Part shown: positions 1 through 11,179 of the stretch, piece by piece
Position numbering within the stretch: the first letter of the stretch is position 1
How the letters are laid out: each line of letters opens with the position of its first letter
DNA from: Brasenia schreberi
Lineage: Eukaryota; Streptophyta; Magnoliopsida; Nymphaeales; Cabombaceae
DNA length: 64,000 nucleotides
Assembly (NCBI GenBank): GCA_036023115.1
Contig: JAYKKT010000038.1
Span: forward strand, 87,501-151,500
Direction: 5' to 3'
The notes under the pieces: generated by a model
Seen by the model: only the letters and a program-made list of their open reading frames with translations
What the model was told of the DNA's origin: nothing
Database searches by the model: none
Translations under genes and position numbers: made by a program

Positions 1-1020
1 TTCAAAACTTCTCTAGAAACTGTATGACCAACCATTTGATTTAAAAACATGCGAACATTTTTTAAAGTGAATTGACCTGATTTAAGCCGAATTTACTGAC
101 CATTTAGGCCAAGATGGCATCAAATAACATGCATTTTGGATCTAGATCATGATCGTCCACTTGACTGGACCCAACCCATTAGCCGATATCATGACCGGGT
201 CGCAAATCACAATGAGATGAAAGAGAATGAAGTCTCTATTCAATCTCTCGAGGCATGGGGTGGGAAAATGTTCCTTGGAATAGGCGGCTACAAATTCAGG
301 TTTTTCCAGCAGTTTCTAAAAACATTATTTCTGACAGTTTTAACCATCGGAAAAGTCTTGTCCGACAAAAAGACTGGAAAACCGCCGGAAACAATCAGCC
401 ACGTTGAATGATCTGGTAAGGAAAACCCACAAATTCGTTTGCATATACTTCCTATTATTTCCACCTTTTCATTTTTTTTCCCACTAAATGTACGTATTTA
501 TAGATAGTCGTATCCATATCAACTTCTTTAGCGACTGTCAATGTCATATATTTATTGGTCAACTCTTTTGAATGCTTTGGCTTAGGCCTCCAAATGAGCT
601 GAGCAAACCTGGGCTGTCAAGCCAGTTTTTTCAACTTTGAAAAACTTAAAATGTCACAAAATATTCATTAAAAGGTAATTCTTCAGAATAATATTTAAAA
701 TTAGCAAAACCTTGAAAATCATAAAGACAAAAATTGTTGAACGATTGAAGAATGATTTTCTAAAACACACATATATGTGCATGCATACATACATGTAAAT
801 ACTTGTAATATATACATAATTGTCAAGCCAAAGTAGGCTCATGATCTGCTCGTATAGCTGAGCCATCTGTTCCAGTTTTCTCAAGTAGTTTTGCTAGTCT
901 TTGACTGCAAGAAACAGTTGGTTATTTTGTCAATTATTTTCCAAAGGGCAAATTAATTTATCATGGTAAAACATTAGTTCAATAAATTTACTAGCCTTCC
1001 TTGTACCATCATAAATTAGT
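1..1020. other. no gene recognised
   Basis: AT-rich sequence without a reading frame I can assign. An open frame of 91 codons at 136-411 (+) resembles no family I know and has no neighbouring exon-like sequence. Nothing else supportable was seen. Confidence 0.5.
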
Positions 1021-1041
1021 TTATCATGGTAAACATGCTAG

Positions 1042-1048
1042 TCACACA

Positions 1049-1105
<57 letters not shown>
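1042..1105. repeat. compound (CA)n(GA)n microsatellite
   Basis: About 24 bases of CA dinucleotides run directly into about 40 bases of GA dinucleotides. Slippage-prone and useful only as a marker. Confidence 0.95.
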
Positions 1106-1107
<2 letters not shown>

Positions 1108-1182
1108 AGTATGATGATAACTGTCATGCTAATACTGGTAAGTGGTTTGTCAATTTGGGAATGGTTACAATAGACATGTTCA

Positions 1183-1530
1183 GTTTTGGTGGTTCTAAAT
1201 CACCCGTTCTGGTTAGTCCGGAACCTAGAATCATAACCGAACCTGTTCTAAACCGTCAGTTCTATTTTGAGTTCGAAACCATTTGAAATCAGTATTTTAT
1301 AAAACAATTTTAAAAATTTATAGGAAAATAAAAAAAGAACAGAACACGTGGTTTGGAACCATCAATTCTGGTTTGATTCAGGTTCCGGTTTTATAAAAGG
1401 TGAAAACGGAACCAAACCGAGTGATCCCCGGTTTCGATTCTAGTCCACCGGTTTCGGGTTCAACCGGTTTTTGGCCCGGTTCAGTTCCAGTTGAAACCAC
1501 CCGGGTGGTTAGGAACCGGCCATGTCTAGA
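1183..1530. repeat. GGTTC/GAACC-rich dispersed repeat, copy 1
   Basis: Dense run of GGTTC, CCGGTT and AACCGG words on both strands around 1190-1280 and 1330-1530. The same word composition recurs near 4625-4985, 27765-28010, 47640-47790 and 58135-58220, so this is a dispersed plant repeat and not coding DNA. The ends are not defined and the family is not recognised. Confidence 0.55.
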
Positions 1531-1859
1531 TTACAAAGACTTATTTCAATGGTCTTCATCGTCGCAATCCAGAAACAGTGTGAAATGGTGTCCCCAGTAC
1601 TGCTTTCATCACCCACTGAATGCATCTGTTTATGCTATTAGTAAAGTTCTTCTCAATTTATTACATGGGCTGCTGGGTTGTGATGACATAGAAACATGCG
1701 CGCAAGATAGTTCAAAATGAGATAAGCTGCTCACTCTTTCAGCTCACTGCAAACTCATATAAAACATGCCTTGGCTTAGACATACCGAACTGAACCGGTT
1801 TTGTATCTAGTATGAGTCCTAAACTGTCCAAAACAGGAAAATATTAAAAAAATTGAGTT

Positions 1860-1985
1860 TTTCGAAAGAAAAAATGGAACAAGCTGAAATGAACACACCC
1901 ACACGTGCACATTCTGAGAGTCGAACTCCTCAGCAGCAGCAATCTGCCATTGAGCTACCGCTCTCGGTAAAGGCCCGTGTAGTTG
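1860..1985 (-). mobile_element. tRNA-derived SINE 1
   Basis: On the minus strand a Pol III A-box (TAGCTCAATGG, 1947-1957) is followed about 30 bases later by a B-box (GGAGTTCGACTC, 1918-1929), then by a T-rich non-tRNA body. The box spacing is that of a tRNA gene, but no acceptor stem or cloverleaf closes, so this is a SINE and not a tRNA gene. Confidence 0.65.
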
Positions 1986-2149
1986 AGAGTATACACGCAT
2001 GGATGCATCTTTAACCTAATAAGTGAATAGGTATGCATGACATTAATGGGAAAAGAGATTTTTTTAAAATTTATTTTTAGAGTACAAGTAGAAGATAAAA
2101 TAAGAGACACATTTAAGTTGGTTGAGACATCTACCCAAGCAACCAAATG

Positions 2150-2370
2150 ACGCTTATGCAGAAGTCTCGAAAGTTAAATGGGAAATCCTTCAGAAGGAGT
2201 TAAGGAAGGCTTGTAAAGTGTTGGAAGAACACAATACAATACAATCATTCTTTTTGGAGTGAAATGTGAGTACACATGATCGAGCTCTATAGGCAACAAA
2301 GAATCCATATAGTCGTCCATACTTGGCACGAGAAAAGGTAAGGTTTTAGTAAAAAAACGAAGATTGTGTT
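2150..2370 (+). mobile_element. old RTE-type LINE 3' end
   Basis: Contains degraded words of the RTE 3' terminus: a lysine-rich stretch, then an 'aacaaagaatccatatag' block, then a terminal 'cttggcacgagaaaagg' stretch. These match in order the better preserved copies at 3710-3945 and 55470-56075. Strongly diverged and frameshifted. It lies downstream of the last exon of PAR1-like gene 1. Confidence 0.5.
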
Positions 2371-2753
2371 GCTTTTCGTAAAGAAAGGCTGTGAGAATAT
2401 TTTAACTTAAATGAGCAATTTTCCAATTAAAGATATATGAAAGTTCAAGCTTTTACGTTTAACAAGCAAGGTCATGTTCGTCTCTATCTCATCATACATG
2501 AACAAAGCAAGACAGACCACAAACTATCAACAGGCTTATGATGAGTTGAGCCACAAACAAGTCCTGCTCGTTTCACAAACATACAAGGTGTATACTTCAC
2601 CTCCATATAAAGAGTAAATGCATTACAAATATATCGTCTTGCACTCACAAAATATACAAGCTTGAACAAATAATAAAACTTACCCAACAACAATCCATCA
2701 AATAGACTTATTAAAGAAAATCATACACAAAGCATCAAGAGCAGATTGCTTTT

Positions 2754-5700
2754 TTAGTGCATTTTTGGGTTAGGTGTATACTTGGAGGGTGGAGCTTTCT
2801 CATCAATCCAGTCAAAGCTCGAACTTATTACAGTCGTCAAGGTGCGTCGAGAGTCTGACTTCAAGGCCTCGCATAATTTGGGAAGGAAAACACCTGCTCA
2901 GCAGTGGAGGTGACATAATTTATATACTTGAATACGTTTCTATTTATACAAATATTATCATACAATAAATACAAATGATATGATTTTGTTGGATGAATCA
3001 AACAAGCCATGACTCATATCAAACAAACCATTACCGATGGGAATGGATATAGGGCTGATTCTTTCTTTTCATTCCCATACCCCCATTTCACTAGAATAAC
3101 TTTGTTTATAAAATGTATTTCTTATAAAGAAAGTTTAAAATACCTAAGATCAATTTTTCAGAGTAATAGAGAAATTGATGAAAATATTATAGATATAACT
3201 AATCCATGTTAATAAAAATCGAGAGGCACATAAGGTATTCTATGTGATAAGAAGATACCATTAAAGTTAAAAGACAAATATTATAGAGCAATAATAAGGC
3301 CTGCTATGCTATATGGTTTCGAGTGTTGGTAGTTAATCATCATGTACAAAAGATATTCATGACATAAATAAAGATACTGAGATGGATGTTGTCCGCACAA
3401 AGAAAAGCCTTATTTATAATGAAGTTATCAGAAACAAATCGGGAGTGACACTTGTAGATAATAAAATGAAGAAAAATCAATTAAGGTGGTTTGAATATAT
3501 GTAAAGATGACTAAAAAAGCTCCAGTAAGGTGTGAGAAAATCTTAAGAGAGTAAGAAGGCCATAAAAGTGTTAGAAGAAAACAAAAAAAATAATCTAGCT
3601 TTGTGGAGTTAACCGTTAACATGACATATGATCGAGCTTTGTGAAAACAAAGAATCCATGTAGCTGACTAATCTAGTGTGTAAAGAAACTTAGTTGTTTT
3701 ATTAAAATCTTGTCAAGATTAAAAGAAGAACCTGTAAGAAGGTTAGAAAAACTAAATTTGAAAAGTATTAAAAGAGGTAGAGGACGACCACAAAAGTGTT
3801 GGAAAGAAACAATAAAGAATGATCTAGCTTATTGGGAGTTAACTGCTAACATGACACACGATAGGGATCTGTGGAAACAAAGAATCCATGTAGCCGACCC
3901 CGTCTAGTATGGGAAAAGGCTTAGTTGTTGTTGTTGTTGTTGTATTGGCAACTCTCATTCAAATAATTGCAAGGCTGGATGGTTGAAACAATGGAAAGTC
4001 TCTCTCTCTCTCTCTCACATAGACACACACACACACACTCTCTCTCCCACACAAGCATGCATGCCAAAGAAACCAGGTAATCCCCACCTCATTCTGGTCG
4101 GGTATGGCTCCACATGGGTTGGCCCAATACTGCCATCCCCTTTGTTACCCTGCATCTCCCCGGTCATAAAATATGATCTTACCCTTTTATGGTGTTAAAT
4201 GCTAATCAATATTAAAGCCAAGACCAAGGATAACTTGACACTAAGTGGGTTAAGGAGTTAAATGGTCAAATGGCACAAAATAGAGAACAATGGCGACTGG
4301 GAACCAAATGTAGCTGACAGTACTTGGTGAGTGGTAGGCCTTGGTTTTGGTAAACTCAATGTAGTAAAAGGATATGCATCATATGATGAGGCTTCATAGA
4401 TAGCTCTTGATCAGCTCAAGCTTTACTGAATCAAAACAGACTGGATCTAACATGTTTGGATTTGGATATGTTGTTCGTTGAATTTTAAATCCTAATCCTA
4501 ATACAAATCTGAATGGTAGGACGAATGGCTTTATTTTGTACATAAATAATGTAATTGGTTTTAGACTATCATGGACTGAGACCCGAACAAAACCTGCAAA
4601 ATTGACATCCCTGTAGTCGTATGAAGTTATATATGTCTGGTTCGGAACTGCCCCATTGCTTCAAACCAGAACCGAATTGGACCGGAGACTGGCCAAAACC
4701 AGAACCAGGGAAGCCGACCTGAACCAGATGGAACCTGATTTGGTTATCATCCCTCCTTCCATGGAACCAGTACCAAGGGTTTAGACAATCAGTTCCAGCT
4801 TCATTTTATTTAATGTATATATGTATTTGTGTGTGTGTGTGTGTGTAGTTTTTGGATGAAAACCACCAGTTCTGGTGGAAAACCAGAATTGGAGGTTATG
4901 AACAGTAATCAAAACTGACCCGGATCCGGTTGACCTTTCCGAGCAAACAAGAACTCACTGTTTTCTAGTGGCTGGTTCTGGTTTACCTGAAACTGGACAT
5001 GTCTATGTGAAGGGCTGTTTGCTTGGCCCAGTGAATAGGGTTGGCAAATTTGGACCTAACCAAAGAATTTGACCTAAAAGCCCAGGTCTGGATCATTCAG
5101 AAAGTACCCGTCAAAAAGTAGGGCCAGGTTGGGTGTATCAAAACCTGACCTGTTTTAATATATTTTCAGCTTTCCTTTATATATATGTATATATATATAT
5201 AGAGAGAGAGAGGTACGCACTCTTGTTTTTCTTTATTTTTTTCAGCATGGCAGCACGTATACAGGAATTTTTAGTTATAGTTGGATCGGGTGGGGTTGAC
5301 CTGAATCGGGATGGGTTAGGTTTTTCAGGCTGACCTGAGGAAAAATGGGTCGGGTCAGTTTTTGACCTGGGAAACTAAAGTGACCGAATTAATCCGATTT
5401 TCCACCGCGGCCCATGAACATCAGTGGAAAATGTGAGCAGTTCCAGCGGGTCTGTCAGACCACCGTGAGCAATTAATTTTCTTCCAATAATAAATTTATG
5501 AACTTCCAATTATGAATTATCTATTTTCTTAAGAAAAAGTTATTAGTGTAATTGATTAGACTCGGCCAATTCCCTGAATCCTTTTGCGAAAAAATCGACC
5601 CAATTCAAAAATCGATTTTGATATACTAGCAAAATCTTTTGAATTCATGAACACTGTCCCTATCGCTAATATTTCAAGATGCTGGTCTTGTTAGTCTAAT

Positions 5701-6362
5701 TAATTACCTTCTGCTGCACCCACGTTGAAGTAGAGGTTGACAATGTTGGGACAGTTTTGGTAGCAAGGAGCAGCGCAGAGCCTCTCCACAAATGTAATAT
5801 CCAACAATGAGTCAGAAGAGATCCCAGTCCACCCCCTATCAACACCACATGAACTGATGCACCGATCGATTTCTATCCAGCCAGACATGCCATACACCTT
5901 TACCTCGGATGTCCTGCAGTGCTGCCACACCTCTCTGTCGTGCACAAACTTCTCGAGAGCGCAACGCATGCCGGATGATGAGATTGCAAATGAGCACTTG
6001 TTGTTCGGCAAGTTTTCACATAAAATTTCACCTGTAAATCTCGCATATACTTGAAATCAATTGAATGATGCAGGAAGCTAAGTGTAATATTCAAAACATT
6101 ATGAGGCTTGAAGTAAACCTTCGATTGGGAAGTATTTTGTGAGAATTCATTTTGATGTCAACTTCGATTGAGCTTAACCAGGGAAGGCTTTGATTTTGGT
6201 TTTGTGGTCAGGTTCAACAAACTAGGTTGGGTTTTAACTAAGTTGGCGAAAACACCAAAGACAAAAGAATATTAATTATTTACCGGAAGCAGATTGAATG
6301 GTCGCTGCGAAAGCGAGGAATATGGCGACAAACAAGGCCGCGAGGCCTTGAAGCTTAGCCAT
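2754..6362 (-). CDS. PAR1-like secreted protein, gene 1 (three exons)
   Basis: Photoassimilate-responsive (PAR1, Pfam PAR1) family: small plant cysteine-rich secreted proteins of unknown biochemical role. Coding exons: 6284-6362, 5708-6031 and 2754-2893, joined as 543 bases (180 residues plus stop), a normal family length. Introns are phase 1: 6032-6283 (252 bp) and 2894-5707 (2814 bp), with GT donors and AG acceptors. The start at 6362 gives a signal peptide (MAKLQGLAALFVAIFLAFAA) and the mature protein begins near GEILCENLP. Family hallmarks include CRTSE, SSCGVDR, GISSDSLL and CPNIVNLYFN, then VFLPKLCE from exon 3. Ten cysteines are present in the mature part. Exon 3 is easy to miss because the second intron is full of RTE and other repeats. 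A TATA box lies about 97 bases upstream. The reading frame is intact, so the gene is probably functional; expression is not shown. Confidence 0.9.
3125..3700 (+). mobile_element. RTE-type LINE fragment A1 in PAR1 intron 2
   Basis: The plus strand carries broken C-terminal RTE sequence: SLKYLRSIFQSNREIDENI near 3130-3200, a degenerate YGFECW-like motif near 3310, HVQKI near 3340, and the terminal 'aagaatccatgtagctgac' block near 3650. It ends in a TTG-rich tail at about 3690. Many stops and frameshifts. Antisense to the host gene. Confidence 0.8.
3710..3945 (+). mobile_element. RTE-type LINE 3' end A2 with (TTG)n tail
   Basis: Second RTE terminus immediately after A1. An open stretch reads RGRGRPQKCWKETIKNDLAY, then NMTHDRDLWKQRIHVADPV and stop at 3907, then 'gggaaaaggcttag' and a TTG trinucleotide tail to about 3945. 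The short tandem-repeat tail is characteristic of RTE-clade LINEs. Better preserved than A1, so probably younger. Confidence 0.85.
3995..4045. repeat. compound (TC)n(AC)n(TC)n microsatellite
   Basis: Runs of TC, then AC, then TC dinucleotides, inside intron 2 of PAR1-like gene 1. Confidence 0.9.
4190..4360 (+). mobile_element. diverged RTE-type LINE 3' end
   Basis: One frame reads NGQMAQNREQWRLGTK, matching the NMA-DR-W end of RTE ORFs, followed by an 'atgtagctgacagtacttgg' block. More diverged than A1 and A2 and without a TTG tail, so it belongs to an older subfamily. Lies in intron 2 of PAR1-like gene 1. Confidence 0.55.
4625..4985. repeat. GGTTC/GAACC-rich dispersed repeat, copy 2
   Basis: Dense GAACC, AACCAGA and CCGGTT words flank a short (TG)n run at about 4829-4848. 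Same word composition as 1183-1530. Located in intron 2 of PAR1-like gene 1. Confidence 0.55.
5030..5410. repeat. GGGTC/GACCT-rich low-complexity repeat
   Basis: Repeated GACCTG, GGGTCGGGTC and TTTTGACC words around a (TA)n(GA)n tract at about 5180-5212. No coding content. Part of the expanded intron 2. Confidence 0.5.
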
Positions 6363-6458
6363 GCTGGATGCTAGCTCCGATTCCAAAAATAAGCGGGAGA
6401 CGTTAGCAAGAAGATGATGGTGCAAGGGCGCTATGTATATAGCAGCTGCTAGCTTGAA

Positions 6459-6466
6459 ATTTATAG
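6459..6466 (-). promoter_or_regulatory. probable TATA box of PAR1-like gene 1
   Basis: CTATAAAT on the minus strand, 97 bases upstream of the ATG at 6362, leaving room for a 5' leader of about 65 bases. A second TATA-like site (CTATATAC, 6435-6442) is closer to the start. Confidence 0.55.
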
Positions 6467-6826
6467 TTGCGTAGCCAAGGAGGTTAAGAAGTAGGCAAAT
6501 GCATTTATAGAGTTGATATATATACCGCCCGGAGAATCGACGGTGCGCTACGAATCTTCAAAGCAGATGCCGTCGTCGATAACGAACGTGACTACGTGAG
6601 AGCCATTACACAGTTGCGCGCCCTTTGATCAACGCACAACTCATTTTCCAAATCGGGCCCCCAATTGTATAATGGACCGATAGGCCCCAACTAACCACAG
6701 TATTACTTGGGGGATATAAGTACAATAGGAATGTTATTTATGTCTTTCTCAACATCCTTATATTTTTTAGGTGATACTCATGCCCTCAAAGGGACTAAAG
6801 GTTGTATGCTATATATATATAAGCAA

Positions 6827-6907
6827 ACTGGTATATACTAGCAATTTAGATGCAAGCAATTACCAACACATCTGGACTGTTGAGATGTGCGGCCAATGCC
6901 TTTTAAA
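6827..6907 (+). repeat. MULE left terminal inverted repeat
   Basis: Begins ACTGGTATATACTAGC and continues through ATGCAAGCAATTACCAACAC and GATGTGCGGCC. The reverse complement of 18720-18805 matches with a few substitutions. Weaker similarity continues inward into the pyrimidine-rich subterminal region, typical of long MULE repeats. Confidence 0.85.
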
Positions 6908-6942
6908 CCAGTTTGCCTGCGTTCACTTACTCTCTTTCCTCC

Positions 6943-6956
6943 CCCCCCCCCCCCCT
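6943..6956. repeat. poly-C tract
   Basis: Run of about fourteen cytosines in the MULE subterminal region; an unusual homopolymer and a likely site of sequencing length error. Confidence 0.85.
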
Positions 6957-6965
6957 CTCCCTTAG

Positions 6966-7241
6966 ATTTCTGACACACTGTGTTCATCTCTTTGGCTTCT
7001 GTGAGCATTCTCACCTCTTCACATTAACTGGTAAGGTGTCTCTCTCTCTCTCTCTCTCTTTCTATCCTTTTGTTTTTTACTCTCTCCCCTCTTTCTCTCG
7101 ATCATTTTGTTTTTTAAGCTCCTCTTTCCTTTCCATTCACTCTCTCCCTCCACAAATTCCTTGTTCCCTAAGCATTCTCCCCCTCTCCCTCATATTTATG
7201 GCACTGCATGTTCATCTCCTCACAGTAACCGGTAAGGTGTC
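6966..7241 (+). repeat. MULE subterminal direct duplication
   Basis: Two related segments (about 6966-7110, and 7197-7241 continuing after the Copia element at 13274-13340) share a TGTTCATCTC word, an AACTGGTAAGGTGTC / AACCGGTAAGGTGTC block and a TC-rich tract with 'tatccttt'. The Copia element landed in the second copy, so the first shows what the target looked like. Confidence 0.6.
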
Positions 7242-7680
7242 TAAAGGCTCTTCGGTTGTCTTCCAAGCGACCTCTGATTTGTTGAACTCCATTGGTCTTC
7301 CCGATCGTCCTCTGCAATCCGATGTGTCCTCGTTATAAGTACGCAACAACGGTGAGTCACTATGAAGAATAACAGGTAAGAATGCTTTTGTTTGAGGTTT
7401 CCTCACAGTAGGATTTTTCAGAGAGAGGGTTTATTTTTCATGTGTTTTTTACCTCTCTATTTATAGAGCAGCGTCTGCTCTTGTACCTCCTCGGATTCCT
7501 TATTGGGCTTTCCTCATATTGAGCCCTTATATAGTCGGTTACGGATAAACACCGTAATCGACCGGTGGTTTTGGCCTATCATAGCCGTTACGACCTTCTT
7601 TTCTGCAATCTTTCCATAGATAACGGTTGGATGGCTAGTCCAACTATGGGATTGCCAATAATGGCTACCTTATCCTTACA
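7242..7680 (-). repeat. Copia 1 3' LTR
   Basis: 439 bp. On the minus strand it starts TGTAAGGATAAGG at 7680, directly after the polypurine tract. It aligns along its length with 12841-13273, sharing blocks such as 'tttgaggtttcctcacagta' and 'caatccgatgtgtcctcg'. Confidence 0.9.
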
Positions 7681-7691
7681 TCTCCCACTTG
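7681..7691 (-). promoter_or_regulatory. Copia 1 polypurine tract
   Basis: AAGTGGGAGA on the minus strand immediately precedes the 3' LTR, the usual plus-strand DNA primer of Copia elements. Confidence 0.8.
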
Positions 7692-7817
7692 GCCATTCGA
7701 GCCAAGTGAACTGACATACTGGTTTTCTTCCCACTTTTGCGGGTTTTCCTAGTAGTGTCATTTCATGATTGTTATTATAATCACCACCCGTTGTGTAGTT
7801 TTTTATGTACATAACAA

Positions 7818-8081
7818 TCAAACATATCTCAAACTCATGTTTGTAACATGTTTTGAGAAAAGATCCTCTGTTATGCCTTTAGTTAAGGGGTCTGCCAACA
7901 TATCATGAGTTAGCATGTATGAGATGGATATTTCCTTTCTCATAACCATAGCATAAACATAGTGGTATTTAACCATTATATGCTTACTCTTGGAGTTGTT
8001 CGCTCCACTCTTGATTAGAGAAATTGTTGTGTTATTGTCACAATAAATGACAATTGGATCGTCGACTATCTCCAACTTCAA
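7818..8081 (-). pseudogene. Copia 1 RNase H, C-terminal part
   Basis: Open frame of 87 codons. It includes YCDNNTTISLIKSGANNSKSKH (a late RNase H block with the YCDN acid) and the SYMLTHDMLADPLTKGI end usual for Copia polyproteins, stopping at 7818. Upstream continuity is lost to frameshifts. Confidence 0.9.
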
Positions 8082-8371
8082 ATATCATATGAAGCGACTT
8101 ATCTAGACGACACTCGTTACAGTCAAGCCACATACTCAACTTTCTGTGTATGCAATGCTATACAACCATATTTCTTACATGCCCAAGAAACAACTCTATC
8201 TCTAAATAAGAATATTTATTTTGAGGTTAATTTGCTATTATCTTTGCTTCCAGTAAAATTAGCATTTGAGTATCCTATCACTTTCAGTTCATTTGCTTGA
8301 AAACACAATTTCAAGACTTTTCTTCCTTTCAGATATCTTAAAATCCTTTTTACATCTATCTAATGCTGCCA

Positions 8372-9190
8372 TCAATGATTACTTTGATATCTACTCACAA
8401 GACTAACAGTAAAGCTGATATCAAGTCTTGTATACAACATAGCATACATCAAGCTAGCCACAGCTTGTACATAAGGAACATTAGGCTTATCGTCTCTTTC
8501 ACTAGGACAATCAGCCTTACTTAGTTTGACCCTTTTTGCAACGGGTGTTATAGCAGACTTACATTCACCCATTTTGAACTTCTTAAGGATATAATCAATA
8601 TATCTCTCTTGGCTTAGGTATAAAAGTTTAAACTCTCTATCTTGAGATATCTATATATCTAGGATATAGGATGCTTCTCCTATATCTTTCATTTCGAATC
8701 TTGAGTTTAACCATGACTTAGTTTTGATAATCATCTCATTGTCATTCCCAGTCAACATATGTCATCTATATATAAAGATAAGATGACAAAGTAGCTCTCA
8801 CAGTTCTAGATATATACAAGTGATCAAGCTCATTAGCCACAAACCCAAGTTTAATAATGATATTTTGAAAGGTCAAATACCATTGTTGAGGTGACTATTT
8901 AAGGCCGTATAAGGATTTTCTCAACCTATATACTTTATCTTTTTGGCCTTCAACTATATTTCCTTTGGATTGCTGCATATATATGATTTCATCTAAATCC
9001 CCATTTAGAAAAGTTGTCTTTACATCTAACTGATGTAAGTACAAATCATAATATGCAAATATTGTCAAATTATTCTTATGGATGCAAATTTCGCAATAGA
9101 AGAATGTCTCAACATAATATATCATCTCTTTTTGTGAGAAACCTTTTGCAACCAACCTCGCTTTAGATTTGTCGATTGAACCATAAACCT
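8372..9190 (-). pseudogene. Copia 1 reverse transcriptase
   Basis: In pieces: 8895-9155 reads [30 protein letters not shown] and KVYRLRKSLYGLK, the Copia RT entry motifs. A degraded YIDDI box lies near 8770-8790, and 8372-8572 carries the thumb (VPYVQAVASLMYAMLYTRLD). At least two frameshifts separate the parts. Confidence 0.88.
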
Positions 9191-9739
9191 TATATTTTTT
9201 TTTTCAGAATCTATTTATAGCCTATGACTTTCCTTTCTTTTGGCAAATCAATCAGTTCTCAGACTTGATTTTTCTCAATGAATTCAATTTCCTCATTCAT
9301 GGCTTTGTCCCATTTTGTCACTTTCGATGAATTTATAGCTTGCTAATAACTCAAATTATCAGTCAACTCATCTAGATCCATCAAATTGTATATTTCTTCT
9401 ACAAGATAAGTGTGATAATCCTTTAAGTAGGACGTTGTGGTCGTAGGCCTTTTATATCCACTTAAATTTTTTATTGTTTCAGGAAGATTTTCTGTGGGTT
9501 TAAATGATGATTGATCTAGGTCTACTAGATTATCAACATACTCAACATTATTTTCGAAGATGTCATTCTTAGTATCTTCTAAGAATTCAACATCTCTGCT
9601 TTCTATTAATCCATGGTGCTTATGATAAAACTGATATCCTTTTGAGCCTTTAGGATATTCAATGAATATATATCTTAAGGACCTTCTGTCTAGCTTATCT
9701 CTATACTGATAAAAGATCTTTATATAAGCAATAGATCTC

Positions 9740-10306
9740 CAGCCCTAAAGATGATATAGGTCAAGTTTTCTTCCAAAGCACATCTCATATGGTGTAGTGA
9801 ATACAATCTTACATGATACTCTATTGAGTATGTATACCACTCTACTTATTGCTTCTTCCCAAAATATCCTTGGTAGATAGGTATTGATTAACATTGACCT
9901 TGTCATGTTTAGTAAGGTCCTGTTATACCTTTCAGCTACACTATTTTATTGAGGTGTCCTGCACATTGTATTTTACTTTGAAATATCAAAGTCTTTACAA
10001 AATTCCAAATTTTTTACAGATGTATATTATCCGTTTCTATCTGATCTTAGGACTTTGATTGAATGTCCTAGTTGATTTTCTTTATTCCTTATATTCCTTA
10101 AATGCTTTAAGTACCTCAGATTTATTATATATACATGTATATCTTGAGTAATCATCGATAAAAGTTATGAAATAAACCTTTTTTCGATGTGATCTTACAC
10201 TAAATAGTCCAAATAAATCAGTGTGAATGACTTCCAATAGGGTTGTTGCCCTTGTTGTCTCTTTGGAAAAACTTTTCTTATCATTTTTCTTGTATGCAAG
10301 CTTCAC
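9740..10306 (-). pseudogene. Copia 1 integrase
   Basis: The core starts IHTDLFGLFSVRSHRKK, FITFIDDYSRYT (first acid). It continues after frame changes with KVLRSDRNG (second acid) and SVAERYNRTLLNMTRSML near 9900-9960. The block around LPRIFWEEAIS and YEMCFGRKLD follows. Stops replace some residues, including near the HQ-T-G-QNG region. Confidence 0.85.
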
Positions 10307-10334
10307 ACTTATTGAAAGTATTTTCTTTAAATTT

Positions 10335-10975
10335 TCACAGTAAGTTAAAGTTGGATAAGTTCATCAGTTTTTCTAGACTTATAAGTTGAAGGCATTTATG
10401 CCATACATTCACATCAATATTAAAGGCACAATCAATGTAAGCAGAACTTTCATTTTCATTGATTCTCAATTTAAACAATCCATGTTCTACATCAAATTCT
10501 TTAGAAAAAAATACTCTCCCATGTTTCTCCATAGTCACCTTGCTAGAAACAAACCTGACCTCGAAACCTTTCTTTACTAAGGCAGGGACTGAAACCAGAT
10601 TGTGCCTTATAGATGACACAATCAGTACATCAGTTAATACAATCGGTGTGCCTTATATAAAAATTCTAAAGGACTCGGTACCTAGAACATCCAAGAAAGT
10701 ATTATTTCTCATGTACACCCAATATTCTTCTGGTTTGTACTCTTTTAGATCCATTGCCCTTCCTTGGTCTTCGAGATATGTATGATCGTTCCTCTGTAAA
10801 TCCACTAACCAGTTATTAGGCGGTCCATGTAGAGACATTCCAATATCATATAGATTATGTCCTACTTCTCTGATTGTCTGCGTTGTGGGTTGTTTCTTCC
10901 ATTCTTTTTGTTGTGACAATCCCTCTTATAATATCCCATCTTTGTACAACTAAAACACTTGACCTGAGAAGCGAT
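10335..10975 (-). pseudogene. Copia 1 zinc knuckle, protease and pre-integrase region
   Basis: A CCHC-like knuckle CFSCTKMGYYKRDC near 10925-10965 has tyrosine where histidine is expected. Then come a region ending NTFLDVLGTESFRIFI (10653-10919) and a second frame (10335-10619), SIRHNLVSVPALVKKGFEVR and NVWHKCL, the pre-integrase module. Confidence 0.8.
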
Positions 10976-11179
10976 TTTCTGTAATTTCTTAAAGGATTGA
11001 CTACTCTTTTTATTATTTTTGCCAAACTTTTTGTTTGATTTATTTCTCCTTTAATTGGGTTTAGAGCTAGACCCTATCTCATCTTATACTACTAGCAATT
11101 TTTCTTTTCTATTTTTATTCATATGTTCTTGCTCAATTGCTAGTTTCAAGGGATAATTCATAAAGATTAATTTCAGGTC

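Noticed and set aside
136..411. 91-codon open frame near the left edge
   Set aside because: No recognisable domain, no splice partner and no promoter signal; length is unremarkable for chance.
1917..1957. possible tRNA gene
   Set aside because: A- and B-boxes are present, but acceptor and anticodon stems do not pair; fits a SINE head.
5700..6011. single-exon PAR1 gene ending with exon 2
   Set aside because: A phase-1 donor follows GCAGAAG, and the missing C-terminal exon was found at 2754-2893.
6913..7338. 141-codon Ser/Leu/Pro-rich open frame
   Set aside because: Produced by translating pyrimidine microsatellites of the MULE subterminal region and the Copia LTR.
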